Source: Mediterraneibacter catenae (GTDB lineage: Bacteria > Bacillota > Clostridia > Lachnospirales > Lachnospiraceae). From it: a stretch of 64,000 bases of DNA. Below the pieces are notes generated by a model. That model made no database searches and was not told where the DNA came from. It saw only the letters and a program-made list of their open reading frames with translations. A program made the position numbers and the translations under genes. The stretch is taken from positions 1 through 64,000 of the forward strand of contig NZ_VMSO01000014.1 in assembly GCF_008691045.1 (NCBI RefSeq), given 5' to 3'. Shown here piece after piece: positions 16,342 to 25,390 of the stretch (its first letter is position 1; each line of letters starts with the position of its first letter).

Positions 16342-17653
16342 GGAAGTGAGGGCCATGCTGGAAAGCACCGAGAAAGGCGGCGTGCGGAACAGTATCCACA
16401 ACTGCCTGACCGTGTTCCAGTATGACCCCGTCCTTTCCGGGGCGGTTGCGAAAAATCTCCTGACCGAGCGCATTGACCTTCTAAAGCCCATCGGCAGGAA
16501 ACGCAGAACCGGCAGCAAGGCCATGACCGACACGGATATGAAATATATCCGGCTGTATCTGGAAGATACCTACGGCCTGACAAGCGAGAAAAAGATAGCA
16601 GACGCCGCCGATCTGGCCGCAGACGCCAACAGCTACCATCCCATCCGGGACTACCTGAACGGCCTTGTCTGGGACGGGAAAGAGCGTATCCGCTACTGCC
16701 TGCGGCACTTTCTGGGAGCCGACACGGACAACTTCACTTACCATTCCCTGCGGCTGTTCCTTCTGGGAGCCATCCACCGGGCTTTCTGCCCCGGCTGTAA
16801 GTTTGAGGTCATGCTCTGTCTGGTAGGCGGCCAGGGAGCCGGGAAATCCACCTTCTTCCGGCTGCTGGCTGTAAAAGACGAGTGGTTTTCCGATGATTTG
16901 CGGAAGCTGGACGATGATAACGTGTACCGGAAGTTACAAGGCCACTGGATAATTGAAATGTCGGAGATGATTGCCACCGCCAACGCCAAGAGCATAGAGG
17001 AAATCAAGTCTTTCCTCAGCCGTCAGAAGGAGGTCTATAAAATCCCCTACGAAACCCACCCGGAGGACAGGCTGCGGCAATGCGTGTTTGGCGGGACTTC
17101 CAATGCGCTGGACTTCCTGCCCCTTGACCGTTCCGGGAACCGGCGTTTCCTGCCGGTCATGGTCTACCCCGGACAGGCCGAGGTACACATTTTGGACGAT
17201 GAAGCCGCTTCCAGAGCCTATCTGGAACAGGTATGGGCGGAAGCCATGACAACCTACAAAAGCGGCGATTTTAAGCTGTCTTTTACACCCGAAATGATAC
17301 AGTACCTCAAAGAACACCAGCGGGATTTTATGCCGGAGGACACCAAGGCCGGGATGATACAGGCGTACCTTGACCGCTACACTGGCAGCGCCGTCTGTTC
17401 CAAGCAGCTTTTCAAGGAAGCCCTGAACCACCCCTTTGACGAGCCGAAACAATGGGAAATCCGGGAGGTCAACGACATCATGAACCACTGTATCACGGGA
17501 TGGAAGTATTTCTCCAATCCCCGGATATTTGAAGGATACGGCAGGCAAAAGGGCTGGGAACGGGAAGCCCCGGCAACGGGCGCTGACAACGGGCGTGAAA
17601 AAACGCCGGACGGATTTGTGGAAGTGACCGAGCAGATGGAACTTCCCTTTTGA
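16253..17653 (+). CDS. VirE family (PF05272-like) replication ATPase
   Basis: The 466-residue protein has a central P-loop (LCLVGGQGAGKSTFFRLLAV, near residue 190), a downstream acidic motif (HWIIEMSEM) and the arginine-rich segment FLPLDRSGNRRFLPV typical of virulence-associated E proteins, which act as SF3-like helicases in mobile elements. TTG 16253 follows GGAAGTGAGG. With the CHC2 protein it forms the IME replication module. Tandem GTTGCCG repeats follow its stop. Confidence 0.87.
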   Translation: MNGEWQTLPPELRQAVTDTIEAAPPPRSVEEVRAMLESTEKGGVRNSIHNCLTVFQYDPVLSGAVAKNLLTERIDLLKPIGRKRRTGSKAMTDTDMKYIRLYLEDTYGLTSEKKIADAADLAADANSYHPIRDYLNGLVWDGKERIRYCLRHFLGADTDNFTYHSLRLFLLGAIHRAFCPGCKFEVMLCLVGGQGAGKSTFFRLLAVKDEWFSDDLRKLDDDNVYRKLQGHWIIEMSEMIATANAKSIEEIKSFLSRQKEVYKIPYETHPEDRLRQCVFGGTSNALDFLPLDRSGNRRFLPVMVYPGQAEVHILDDEAASRAYLEQVWAEAMTTYKSGDFKLSFTPEMIQYLKEHQRDFMPEDTKAGMIQAYLDRYTGSAVCSKQLFKEALNHPFDEPKQWEIREVNDIMNHCITGWKYFSNPRIFEGYGRQKGWEREAPATGADNGREKTPDGFVEVTEQMELPF

Positions 17654-17674
17654 AAAATCCGGGGAAACCACAGC

Positions 17675-17720
17675 CGGTTGCCGACCCCGTTGCTATCCCG
17701 TTGCCGAGCCGGTTGCCGGG
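17675..17720. repeat. Iteron-like GTTGC repeats
   Basis: Four units of 11-12 bases, each with CGTTGC or CGGTTGC (GTTGCC at 17677, GTTGCT at 17689, GTTGCC at 17700 and 17712), follow the VirE-like gene. Two more GTTGCCG copies are at 17843 and 17856. Regular spacing near one helical turn suggests a binding array, possibly a replication origin. Confidence 0.45.
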
Positions 17721-17721
17721 A

Positions 17722-17747
17722 AAAAGCCCATAACTGCGGGCTTTTCT
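17722..17747 (+). terminator. Terminator after the replication genes
   Basis: AAAAGCCC at 17722-17729 pairs with GGGCTTTT at 17738-17745, followed by CT-rich sequence. Confidence 0.6.
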
Positions 17748-17906
17748 ACCCTCTGACAACCAAAGCAACAGAAAAATAAAAGAAAAAGTAATAAATAACC
17801 CAACCGCCAGACAGAGATTGTTTTCGAGGTTTTTTGAAGCCCGTTGCCGGACTTCGTTGCCGCCCCTCTCCTGTCTGGCTTATTTCATTTATGGAGGTAA
17901 CTGCCT

Positions 17907-18104
17907 ATGGCAAAAAACAAAACTGAAATCCATGTCACAACGGTATTTGACGGCGAACTGGACGCTACGGACGTTTTCGTGAGCCTGATTGTACAGAAAT
18001 ACAGCCGGAGAAACGATAAAGAATATCTTGCGAAAAAGCAAGATTTAGAGTATAATAAAGACAAGGTTCAGAGTGACCGTGTTCCGTCTGGATTGTGCGG
18101 GTAA
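17907..18104 (+). CDS. tnpW: TnpW-like protein
   Basis: The 65-residue protein begins MAKNKTEIHVTTVFDGELDA and contains DVFVSLIVQKYS, matching transposon-encoded TnpW, which sits directly upstream of TnpX-like recombinases. ATGGAGGTAACTGCC precedes the start. Its role is not established; small size and position suggest a regulator or excision accessory. It ends six bases before the recombinase gene. Confidence 0.85.
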   Translation: MAKNKTEIHVTTVFDGELDATDVFVSLIVQKYSRRNDKEYLAKKQDLEYNKDKVQSDRVPSGLCG

Positions 18105-18110
18105 ACGGTT

Positions 18111-19775
18111 ATGATGAACGGAATGGAATATACAGGCATGGACGCAATACTGGCGGGCAGCTTCCGGGCGGCTATCTATTGCAGGCTTTCCAAGGACGAT
18201 GACCTTGACGGGGAGAGCGCCAGCATTGCAAACCAGCGGGATATGCTGGAAACCTACTGCGAGAAGCAGGGATGGGAGGTTGTTGCAGTTTATCAGGACG
18301 ATGGCTACACGGGGCTGAACATGGAGCGTCCCGACCTGAAACGGATGTTGAAAGCCATCGAGCGCAGGCAGGCCAACCTTGTGATAACGAAAGATTTATC
18401 CAGACTGGGTAGGAATTACTTGCAGACCGGCTTCCTGATTGAAGATTTCTTCCCCCGCCACGGCGTCCGGTATATCGCCATGAATGACGGTATCGACACC
18501 ATGCGGGACAACAACGACATTGCGCCGTTCAAGAACATCCTCAACGAGATGTACAGCAAGGACATTTCCAAGAAGGTTCATTCCTCTTATCTGCTGAAAG
18601 CGCAGAAAGGCCAGTTTACCGGCTGCCTTGCCCCCTTCGGCTACCAGAAAGACCCGGAGGATAAAAACCACCTGCTGATTGACGAGGAAACGGCTCCCAT
18701 TGTCCGGCGTCTGTTTGCGTGGGCGCTGGAAGGACACGGCCCCAACTACATCCGGCGCAGGCTGGAAGAAGAAAAAATCCCCTGCCCGACCTACTGGAAC
18801 CGGGTTCGGGGCTTTCGGAACGTGTCAACCAAGTGGGAAAAGAAAGACCCGGTAAACGGGCGGTATATCTGGGACTTTACCGTGATTAAGGACATCCTGA
18901 TGAACCCCGTCTATACCGGCGCTATCGCTTCCCAGAAGAAGGAATACCGCTTCAAAATCGGCACCATCGGGGAGAAGAAGCCGGAGGAATGGATTGTCGT
19001 GGAGAACCAGCATGAGCCGCTTGTTGACCGCAAGACCTTTGACATCGTGCAGCGCAAGCTGAAATCCCGGCAGCGCCCCCGCCAGACCGGGGAAATCAGC
19101 CTGTTTGCGGGGCTTATCAAATGCGGCGAGTGCGGGAAGTCGCTGACTATCCGCTATACCAATGAGAAGCACCCGAAGCAGATTTATTCCTGTAAGACCT
19201 ACAATGCCTACGGGAAACAGCACTGTTCCCAGCACCGGGTTGAGTACGACACCCTGTACCGGCTTGTACTGAACAAAATCCGGGAGTGCGCCAGAGCCGC
19301 CCTGATGGACGGGGAAGCCGTTGCCGGGAAGCTGTCCGACACCTGCGAAGCCGAGCAGAAAGGCCAGCGGGAAGCGTTGGAACGCTCCCTTGCCAAAGAC
19401 GAGGAACGCATTGACGTTCTGGAAAAGATGGTTCTGCGGCTGTATGAGGACATGGTTGCCGGACGTATCAGCGAAGCGAACTTCAATCTGCTGATGGAAA
19501 AGACGCAGAAGGAACAGGCCGAGTTGAAAGCAAGGGTTGAGGAAGGCCGGAAGAAGCTGGCCGATGAAATCCGGCTTGCGTATGACGCCCGCCAGTGGGT
19601 AGAAGCCATTCAGGAATACGCCGACATCACGGAACTGGACGCAGCCACCCTAAACCGCCTGATTAAAGAAATCGTTGTTCATGAGAGCATAGACAGCGAT
19701 AAGACAAGACACATTTCTATCGAAATTCATTTCAATCTCAAACCCATCCCGGAAGTGGAGCAGGTCACAGCCTGA
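18111..19775 (+). CDS. tnpX: TnpX-like large serine recombinase of the IME
   Basis: The 554-residue protein integrates and excises the IME. The catalytic domain begins FRAAIYCRLSKDDDLDGESA, with the nucleophile Ser in CRLSKDD near residue 25, and VITKDLSRLGRNYLQTGFLI near 94. The recombinase domain covers about 170-300 and the zinc ribbon CGECGKS...C...HCSQH is near 345-375, followed by a coiled coil. The gene ends 94 bases from the right junction, as expected for an integrase near an attachment site. Its target is the maff2 MKQLMA codons. Confidence 0.93.
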   Translation: MMNGMEYTGMDAILAGSFRAAIYCRLSKDDDLDGESASIANQRDMLETYCEKQGWEVVAVYQDDGYTGLNMERPDLKRMLKAIERRQANLVITKDLSRLGRNYLQTGFLIEDFFPRHGVRYIAMNDGIDTMRDNNDIAPFKNILNEMYSKDISKKVHSSYLLKAQKGQFTGCLAPFGYQKDPEDKNHLLIDEETAPIVRRLFAWALEGHGPNYIRRRLEEEKIPCPTYWNRVRGFRNVSTKWEKKDPVNGRYIWDFTVIKDILMNPVYTGAIASQKKEYRFKIGTIGEKKPEEWIVVENQHEPLVDRKTFDIVQRKLKSRQRPRQTGEISLFAGLIKCGECGKSLTIRYTNEKHPKQIYSCKTYNAYGKQHCSQHRVEYDTLYRLVLNKIRECARAALMDGEAVAGKLSDTCEAEQKGQREALERSLAKDEERIDVLEKMVLRLYEDMVAGRISEANFNLLMEKTQKEQAELKARVEEGRKKLADEIRLAYDARQWVEAIQEYADITELDAATLNRLIKEIVVHESIDSDKTRHISIEIHFNLKPIPEVEQVTA

Positions 19776-19821
19776 CCTGCCCCGCCGGGGCGGTTCTTAA
19801 AAAACTCCATAGATATTTCTT

Positions 19822-19899
19822 GACACGCCGCCGCCCGCCATCGAGCCGGTTTCCTACACCTATTTGGGTATGAAACAGTTGATGGCGGGCGGCGGTGTC
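19822..19899. repeat. Inverted repeat spanning the right IME junction
   Basis: GACACGCCGCCGCCCGCCATC without two bases (19822-19842) is the reverse complement of the maff2 stretch 19881-19899, which starts GATGGCGGGC. The left arm is inside the IME and the right arm is in the target gene. It could be a recombinase recognition structure. Confidence 0.6.
19870..19886. repeat. attR of the IME (right insertion junction)
   Basis: ATGAAACAGTTGATGGC matches 15 of 17 bases of the left junction at 8692-8708. It restarts the maff2 frame at MKQLMA. Confidence 0.75.
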
Positions 19900-19950
19900 G
19901 CTCTGATCGGTATGGTGCTTGTACCGTTGCTGTCCGGGCTGTTCAGCTAG
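19870..19950 (+). pseudogene. maff2: maff2 3' fragment
   Basis: The 26 codons (MKQLMAGGGVALIGMVLV...) supply the second hydrophobic segment of Maff2 that is missing from 8557-8715. Together the two pieces give a normal-length Maff2 protein of about 73 residues, so precise IME excision would restore the gene. An ATG is present at the junction by coincidence of the repeated sequence, but no ribosome binding site is obvious. Confidence 0.85.
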
Positions 19951-19970
19951 GATACGGGAGGTAGTTGCCC

Positions 19971-20837
19971 ATGAACAGCTTGTTCGACAAAATAACGGAT
20001 TGGCTGAAAGAAATGCTTGTGGGCGGCATTATGGATAATCTTTCGGGGCTGTTCGATTCCGTCAATGATCAGGTTGGCGAGATCGCGGGCAATGTAGGGG
20101 CATCTCCGGCGAGCTTTTCGCCGGAGGTGTTCAGCCTGATCCGCAACATCTCCGAATCAGTGATCATTCCGATTGCAGGACTGATCCTGACATTCATAGC
20201 CTGTTATGAGCTGATTCAGCTAATTATCGAGCATAACAATCTGGCAAACTTTGAGACTTGGATTTTCTTCAAATGGATCTTTAAAACGTTTGTCGCGGTT
20301 ATGCTCATCACAAACACATTTAATATTACGATGGCAGTATTCGACGTATCGCAGCACGTCGTGACGTCAGCGGCCGGAATTATCTCAGGGTCTACAGCGG
20401 TAGATGCTTCGGCTCTGGAAAATCTGGAAGAAACACTGATGGACATGGATCTTGGCCCTTTGCTCGGACTGTGGCTGCAGAGTATTATCGTGCAGATTAC
20501 GATGTCAGCGCTTTCGATTCTTATCTTCGTGATTGTGTACGGTCGTATGATAGAAATTTATCTGATGGTCAGTCTTGCGCCGATTCCGTTTTCCACATTC
20601 GGCAGCCGGGAACAGAGCCAGATCGGACAGAACTATCTGCGTTCTCTGCTTGCCCTTGGTTTTCAGGGATTCCTGATACTGATCTGTGTGGGAATTTATG
20701 CAGTTATGGTGCAGGGGATCGCTTTTACAGATGATGTGATCGGTTCCATCTGGGGTGTAATGGGATACACGGTGCTGCTTTGTTTCACGCTGTTTAAGAC
20801 AGGAACTCTGGCGAAAGGAGTGTTTAACTGTCATTAG
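19971..20837 (+). CDS. TrbL/VirB6-like mating channel protein
   Basis: The 288-residue protein starts NSLFDKITDWLKEMLVGGIM and has about six membrane segments (near residues 62-86, 100-125, 165-190, 198-215, 222-245, 258-280). It matches the polytopic protein that follows maff2 in Tn1549/CTn ICEs and would form the inner part of the mating channel. ATG 19971 is used because GGGAGGT lies upstream. It lies directly behind the IME, so its transcription may depend on read-through or IME promoters. Confidence 0.87.
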   Translation: MNSLFDKITDWLKEMLVGGIMDNLSGLFDSVNDQVGEIAGNVGASPASFSPEVFSLIRNISESVIIPIAGLILTFIACYELIQLIIEHNNLANFETWIFFKWIFKTFVAVMLITNTFNITMAVFDVSQHVVTSAAGIISGSTAVDASALENLEETLMDMDLGPLLGLWLQSIIVQITMSALSILIFVIVYGRMIEIYLMVSLAPIPFSTFGSREQSQIGQNYLRSLLALGFQGFLILICVGIYAVMVQGIAFTDDVIGSIWGVMGYTVLLCFTLFKTGTLAKGVFNCH

Positions 20838-20861
20838 CGATTTACAAGAGAGGTGATTTGA

Positions 20862-21329
20862 ATAAGCGCATATATTTCAATTCCCCGTGATCTTACGAGG
20901 GTAAAATCAAAAGTTCTGTTTAATTTGACGAAGAGGCAGTTGATCTGCTTCGGAGCGGCGGCATTCATCGGAGTGCCTTTTTTCTTTCTTCTGAAAGCTG
21001 CCGGAAATGTGAGTCTTGCGGCACTTGGAATGATTCTGGTCATGCTGCCTCTGTTTTTTCTGGCGATGTATGAAAAGGACGGGCAGCCTTTGGAAGTTGT
21101 GGCAAAGCATTTCATTCAGGCGAAGTTTCTCCGCCCGAAAGTCAGACCGTATCAGACAGACAACTATTATGCCGCTGTCCTGCGGCAGCATGAAGTATAC
21201 AGGGAGGTAGCAGAGATTGTTCGGAAAGCAGAAGAAAAATCAGACGGAAAGCGTAAAAATACCTGCAAATTTAGACAGGTGGGAAAAGAAGCAGATCAGA
21301 CAGGTGGTCGAAAAAGCGCGGAAAGATAA
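20862..21329 (+). CDS. prgI: PrgI family protein with apparent ATA start
   Basis: This 155-residue PrgI-like protein has two membrane segments (near residues 28-50 and 54-72) and is a small channel component that precedes VirB4 in Gram-positive ICEs. The family N-terminus (SAYISIPRDLTRVKSKVLFN) is fully present, but the codon in start position is ATA at 20862, six bases after AGAGGTG; a TGA lies immediately upstream in frame. The first standard start is TTG 20925, which would remove 21 conserved residues and has no binding site. It overlaps virB4 by 113 bases. Confidence 0.8.
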   Translation: MSAYISIPRDLTRVKSKVLFNLTKRQLICFGAAAFIGVPFFFLLKAAGNVSLAALGMILVMLPLFFLAMYEKDGQPLEVVAKHFIQAKFLRPKVRPYQTDNYYAAVLRQHEVYREVAEIVRKAEEKSDGKRKNTCKFRQVGKEADQTGGRKSAER

Positions 21330-23652
21330 CGGGATTCCGCGGACGGCACAGCAGTCGATTCCTTTTGACCGGATGTTTCAGGACGGTATCTGCAGAGTGA
21401 GAGACGGCTATTACACGAAGACAATTCAGTTTCAGGATATCAATTATCAGCTGGCACAGCAGGAAGACCGGGCAGCGATCTTTGAAGAATGGTGCAGCTT
21501 CCTGAACTTTTTCGACAGCTCTGTCCGTTTTGAACTGTCTTTTGTGAATATGTGTACAGCTTCGGATGCTTTTGAAAAGACAGTGAGGATTCCGTTTCAG
21601 CAGGACGGTTTTGATTCAGTACGAAGCGAGTACAGTTCCATGCTGAAAAAACAGTTGGCGCAGGGAAATAACGGACTGACAAAGACAAAATACCTGACAT
21701 TCGGGATTGAGGCGGAGACTATGCGTCAGGCAAAGCCGAAGTTGGAACACGTGGAGACGGATCTGCTCAACAACTTTAAAAGACTGGGAGTGTCAGCCAG
21801 AGTGCTGAACGGCAGAGACAGGCTGCATCTGATGCATGATATGTTCCACATGGGGGATGATGATAAGTTTCATTTTGACTGGAAATGGCTTGTGTCCTCC
21901 GGCCTGTCCGTAAAAGATTTCATTGCGCCGACTTCCTTTGCGTTCAATGGCAGCCGAACATTCCAGATGGGGAAAATGTATGGGGCAATGTCCTACCTTT
22001 CTATCACAGCTTCCGATCTGAGCGACCGGGTTCTGGCGGATTTTCTGGATATGGATTCAAGTCAGATCGTGACGATCCATGTGCAGTCCGTAGACCAGAC
22101 AAAAGCAATCAAAACAGTGAAACGGACGATTACGGAACTGGACCGTTCCAAGATCGAGGAACAGAAAAAGGCGGTCCGTTCCGGATATGATATGGATATC
22201 ATTCCATCTGATCTCGCCACTTATGGGAAGGATGCGAAAGCACTTCTGAAAGAACTGCAGAGCCAGAATGAGAGGATGTTTCTTATTACGTTCCTGATTA
22301 TGAATACAGGCAGTACGGAGCAGGAACTGGAGAATAATGTGTTTCAGGCATCCAGTATTGCGCAGAAACACAACTGTAATCTGCGGAGGTTGGATTTTCA
22401 GCAGGAGCAGGGACTTATGAGCAGCCTCCCGCTTGCACAGAACCAGATCGAGATTCAGCGCGGGCTGACGACCAGTTCCACGGCGATCTTTGTACCTTTT
22501 ACCACGCAGGAGCTGTTTCAGGATGGAAAGGAAGCGCTCTATTATGGTCTGAATGCCCTCTCCAATAACCTGATCATGGTTGACCGGAAGAAGCTGAAGA
22601 ATCCGAACGGTCTGATTCTCGGAACGCCCGGTTCGGGAAAATCCTTCTCAGCGAAACGGGAGATTGCAAATGCATTTCTGGTGACGGACGATGATGTGAT
22701 CATTTGCGATCCGGAGGCAGAGTATACGGCTCTGGTGCAGAAGTTCAACGGACAGGTGATTGAGCTCGGACCGTCGAGTAATCAGTTTATCAATCCGATG
22801 GACATCAACGCCAACTATTCGGAAGAGGATAATCCGATTGCGCTGAAAGCAGACTTCATCATTTCCTTATGTGAGCTGATTGCAGGGGGAAAAGAGGGAC
22901 TGCAGCCGATTGAGAAAACCGTGATTGACCGCTGTGTCAGACAGATCTATCAGGAATATTTCAAAGATCCGCAACCGGAAAATATGCCGATTCTGGAAGA
23001 TCTGTATGATGCACTTTTAGCGCAGGAAGAAAAAGAAGCGCGCCGTGTGGCTACGGCTCTGGAAATTTACGTTAAGGGTTCGCTGAGCCAGTTCAACCGG
23101 CGGACAAATGTAGACATTACAAACCGTCTGGTGAGCTATAACATCAAAGGGCTCGGCAAGCAGATGAAGAAAATCGGAATGCTTGCGGTTCAGGATCAGG
23201 TGTGGGGACGTGTGACGGCGAACCGGAATGCCGGAAAAGCAACTCGCTATTATATGGACGAGTTCCATCTGCTTCTGAAAGAAGAACAGACCGCAGCCTA
23301 TTCTGTGGAGATCTGGAAGCGGTTCAGGAAGTGGGGCGGCATTCCCACCGGAATCACGCAGAATGTAAAAGATCTGCTTTCTTCCCGTGAGGTAGAGAAC
23401 ATTTTCGAGAACAGCGACTTCATCTATATGCTGAATCAGGCGTCCGGTGACCGGGCGATTCTGTCAAAGCAGCTTAATATCTCCCCGCATCAGCTCTCCT
23501 ATGTGACGCATTCAGGAGAAGGCGAAGGGCTTCTGTTCTATGGAAATGTAATCCTGCCTTTCGTTGATCATTTTCCGAAAGATCTGGAGCTGTACCGTTA
23601 TTTAACGACCAAATTGTCGGAGGTGACGGCATTGTCCGGAGGTGGTGTCTGA
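21217..23652 (+). CDS. virB4: VirB4/TraE-type conjugation ATPase
   Basis: The 811-residue ATPase powers assembly of the mating channel. The Walker A motif LGTPGSGKSFSAKRE is near residue 470, followed by DDVIICDPEAEYTALV, typical of VirB4, and the Walker B region ATRYYMDEFHLLL near 675. The start is TTG 21217, with GGGAGGTAG upstream inside prgI, so the two are coupled. The stop is two bases before the next gene. Confidence 0.94.
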   Translation: MFGKQKKNQTESVKIPANLDRWEKKQIRQVVEKARKDNGIPRTAQQSIPFDRMFQDGICRVRDGYYTKTIQFQDINYQLAQQEDRAAIFEEWCSFLNFFDSSVRFELSFVNMCTASDAFEKTVRIPFQQDGFDSVRSEYSSMLKKQLAQGNNGLTKTKYLTFGIEAETMRQAKPKLEHVETDLLNNFKRLGVSARVLNGRDRLHLMHDMFHMGDDDKFHFDWKWLVSSGLSVKDFIAPTSFAFNGSRTFQMGKMYGAMSYLSITASDLSDRVLADFLDMDSSQIVTIHVQSVDQTKAIKTVKRTITELDRSKIEEQKKAVRSGYDMDIIPSDLATYGKDAKALLKELQSQNERMFLITFLIMNTGSTEQELENNVFQASSIAQKHNCNLRRLDFQQEQGLMSSLPLAQNQIEIQRGLTTSSTAIFVPFTTQELFQDGKEALYYGLNALSNNLIMVDRKKLKNPNGLILGTPGSGKSFSAKREIANAFLVTDDDVIICDPEAEYTALVQKFNGQVIELGPSSNQFINPMDINANYSEEDNPIALKADFIISLCELIAGGKEGLQPIEKTVIDRCVRQIYQEYFKDPQPENMPILEDLYDALLAQEEKEARRVATALEIYVKGSLSQFNRRTNVDITNRLVSYNIKGLGKQMKKIGMLAVQDQVWGRVTANRNAGKATRYYMDEFHLLLKEEQTAAYSVEIWKRFRKWGGIPTGITQNVKDLLSSREVENIFENSDFIYMLNQASGDRAILSKQLNISPHQLSYVTHSGEGEGLLFYGNVILPFVDHFPKDLELYRYLTTKLSEVTALSGGGV

Positions 23653-23653
23653 T

Positions 23654-25378
23654 ATGGCGAAGAAAGCGACACGCCTGCATTTTACAGAAGATGATCTGAA
23701 AGACAGTAAGGTGCGCAGGGCAGCAAAAAAAGCAGAGAAAGCGGCGGACAAAGCAGACCGAGCCATAGAGAAGCTTCCGAAGAAACGGAAACTGAGAGCG
23801 GAGTCGCAGGGAGCTGTCAGCAGAAAGAAAAAGTTCCGAGGTGAGAAAACAGAGAACGGAAAACCGTCCAGAGCAAAGAGGATTGTCACCCATGCCCCGA
23901 TGACGGCTGCATCCGGCAAGATTCATCACGAAGTATCAAAGCATGAAGATGAAAATGTGGGAGTAGAAGCTGCCCACAAAGGGGAAGAAGCAGTTGAAAC
24001 GGGAGCGCGTACTGCATCATATGTAAAGTATTCTGGGAAAATGAGGGCGTATAAGAAAGCTGATAAACTTGAAAAGAAGTCGGATAAGGCGAATATAGAT
24101 GCGCTCTGGCAGAAACAGAAAGCAGAGTATCCGCAGACTTCTACGAATCCCCTTTCCCGTTGGAGGCAGAAGCAGGAAATCAAAAAACAGTATGCAGCTG
24201 CAAAGGCAGGGAAAGCCGGGACAGGAAGTGCGGCTGCCGGGAGCAAAGGAGCACAGGGAGCGGGCAAGACAGCGAAAAAGTCAGGAAATATCGTAGAAAA
24301 GACGATGGACTTCGTGAAGAGCCATCCAAAAGGAATCATCTTCATTCTGATATTTGCAGTCCTGATTATGATAGTGGCAGGAGGATTGTCCTCCTGCTCT
24401 GCTTTATTTCAGGGAGGCGGCGGTGCTGTGATCGGTTCATCATTCACGGCAGAAGATGAAGACATCATAGGAGCGAATGATGATTATAAAGCTCTGGAAA
24501 CGGCTCTGAGAAACCGGATCAATGGCATAGAGGAAGAATATCCGGGATATGACGAGTACCGCTACCATGTGGATGAGATCAATCATAATCCCTATGAACT
24601 GACTGCCTATCTGACGGTATTGTTTGAAGATTACACGCGAGAAGAAGTCCAGAGTACACTCAGCAGTCTTTTCGACCGGCAGTATGAACTGAGCACCCGG
24701 GAGGAAGTGGAGATCCGCACCAGAGAGGTAGAGGTGACGGTAACAGATCCGGAAACCGGGGAAGAAACAACGGAGATGCAGACCGAAGAATATGAGTATT
24801 ATATCCTTCATGTTACGCTCACAAACAAAGGAATGGGGAGTGCGATCCTGTCTTCCGGGCTGACAGATGATCAGAAAGAGCGGTATCAGCTTCTTCTGGA
24901 GACGAAAGGAAACCGTCCTTATCTGTTTGAAGATGATATCTATGCAAATTCCGGTGGGGAATATACGGATTATGATATTCCGGGCGAGGCGCTCTCTAAT
25001 GAGCGGTTTGCAAATATGATCCGGGAAGCGGAAAAGTATCTGGGCTATCCCTATGTGTGGGGCGGAAGCAATCCGAGCACCAGCTTCGACTGTTCGGGAT
25101 TTGTATGTTGGGTGATTAACAACTGCGGAAACGGATGGTCGGTAGGGCGTACTACAGCAGACGGTCTGATGGCATACTGCGATATCATTCCCGCAGAGGA
25201 AGCGCAGCCGGGCGATCTGATATTCTTTCAGGGGACGTATGCGACGGCAGGCGCAAGCCATGTGGGAATCTATGTCGGCAGCGGTATGATGATCCATTGC
25301 GGAAATCCGATCTCATACGCCTCGGTGGAGACGAGCTACTGGCAGTCTCATTTTTATTGTTACGGAAGGATTCGTTAG
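23654..25378 (+). CDS. CD1108-like NlpC/P60 cell wall hydrolase
   Basis: The 574-residue protein opens with a basic, Lys/Ala-rich cytoplasmic part (to about 215), one membrane segment (GIIFILIFAVLIMIVAGGLS, near 226-246) and an external region. The C-terminal NlpC/P60 domain has the catalytic Cys in SFDCSGFVCW (near 478) and His in ASHVGIY (near 534), followed by HCGNPI. It cuts peptidoglycan so the channel can cross the wall (VirB1-like role). ATG 23654 is preferred because the GTG at 23642 lies in the GGAGGTGG site. Confidence 0.9.
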   Translation: MAKKATRLHFTEDDLKDSKVRRAAKKAEKAADKADRAIEKLPKKRKLRAESQGAVSRKKKFRGEKTENGKPSRAKRIVTHAPMTAASGKIHHEVSKHEDENVGVEAAHKGEEAVETGARTASYVKYSGKMRAYKKADKLEKKSDKANIDALWQKQKAEYPQTSTNPLSRWRQKQEIKKQYAAAKAGKAGTGSAAAGSKGAQGAGKTAKKSGNIVEKTMDFVKSHPKGIIFILIFAVLIMIVAGGLSSCSALFQGGGGAVIGSSFTAEDEDIIGANDDYKALETALRNRINGIEEEYPGYDEYRYHVDEINHNPYELTAYLTVLFEDYTREEVQSTLSSLFDRQYELSTREEVEIRTREVEVTVTDPETGEETTEMQTEEYEYYILHVTLTNKGMGSAILSSGLTDDQKERYQLLLETKGNRPYLFEDDIYANSGGEYTDYDIPGEALSNERFANMIREAEKYLGYPYVWGGSNPSTSFDCSGFVCWVINNCGNGWSVGRTTADGLMAYCDIIPAEEAQPGDLIFFQGTYATAGASHVGIYVGSGMMIHCGNPISYASVETSYWQSHFYCYGRIR

Positions 25379-25390
25379 GAGGGAGATACG

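Larger units (their letters stand above)
8709..19869. mobile_element. Integrative mobilizable element inserted in maff2
   Basis: An 11.2-kb block interrupts the maff2 gene of the ICE. It is visibly richer in GC than the ICE from about 10.1 kb rightward and has its own replication genes, MobA/MobL relaxase, TnpW and large serine recombinase, but no mating-pore genes. Serine-recombinase IMEs that insert in maff2 of ICEs are known, so the site choice has precedent. It would be mobilised by the host ICE. No antibiotic resistance gene is present. Confidence 0.88.

Noticed and set aside
15694-16533. 279-codon minus-strand frame
   Set aside because: It lies opposite the CHC2 and VirE-like genes, both of which have clear motifs; composition explains the open frame.
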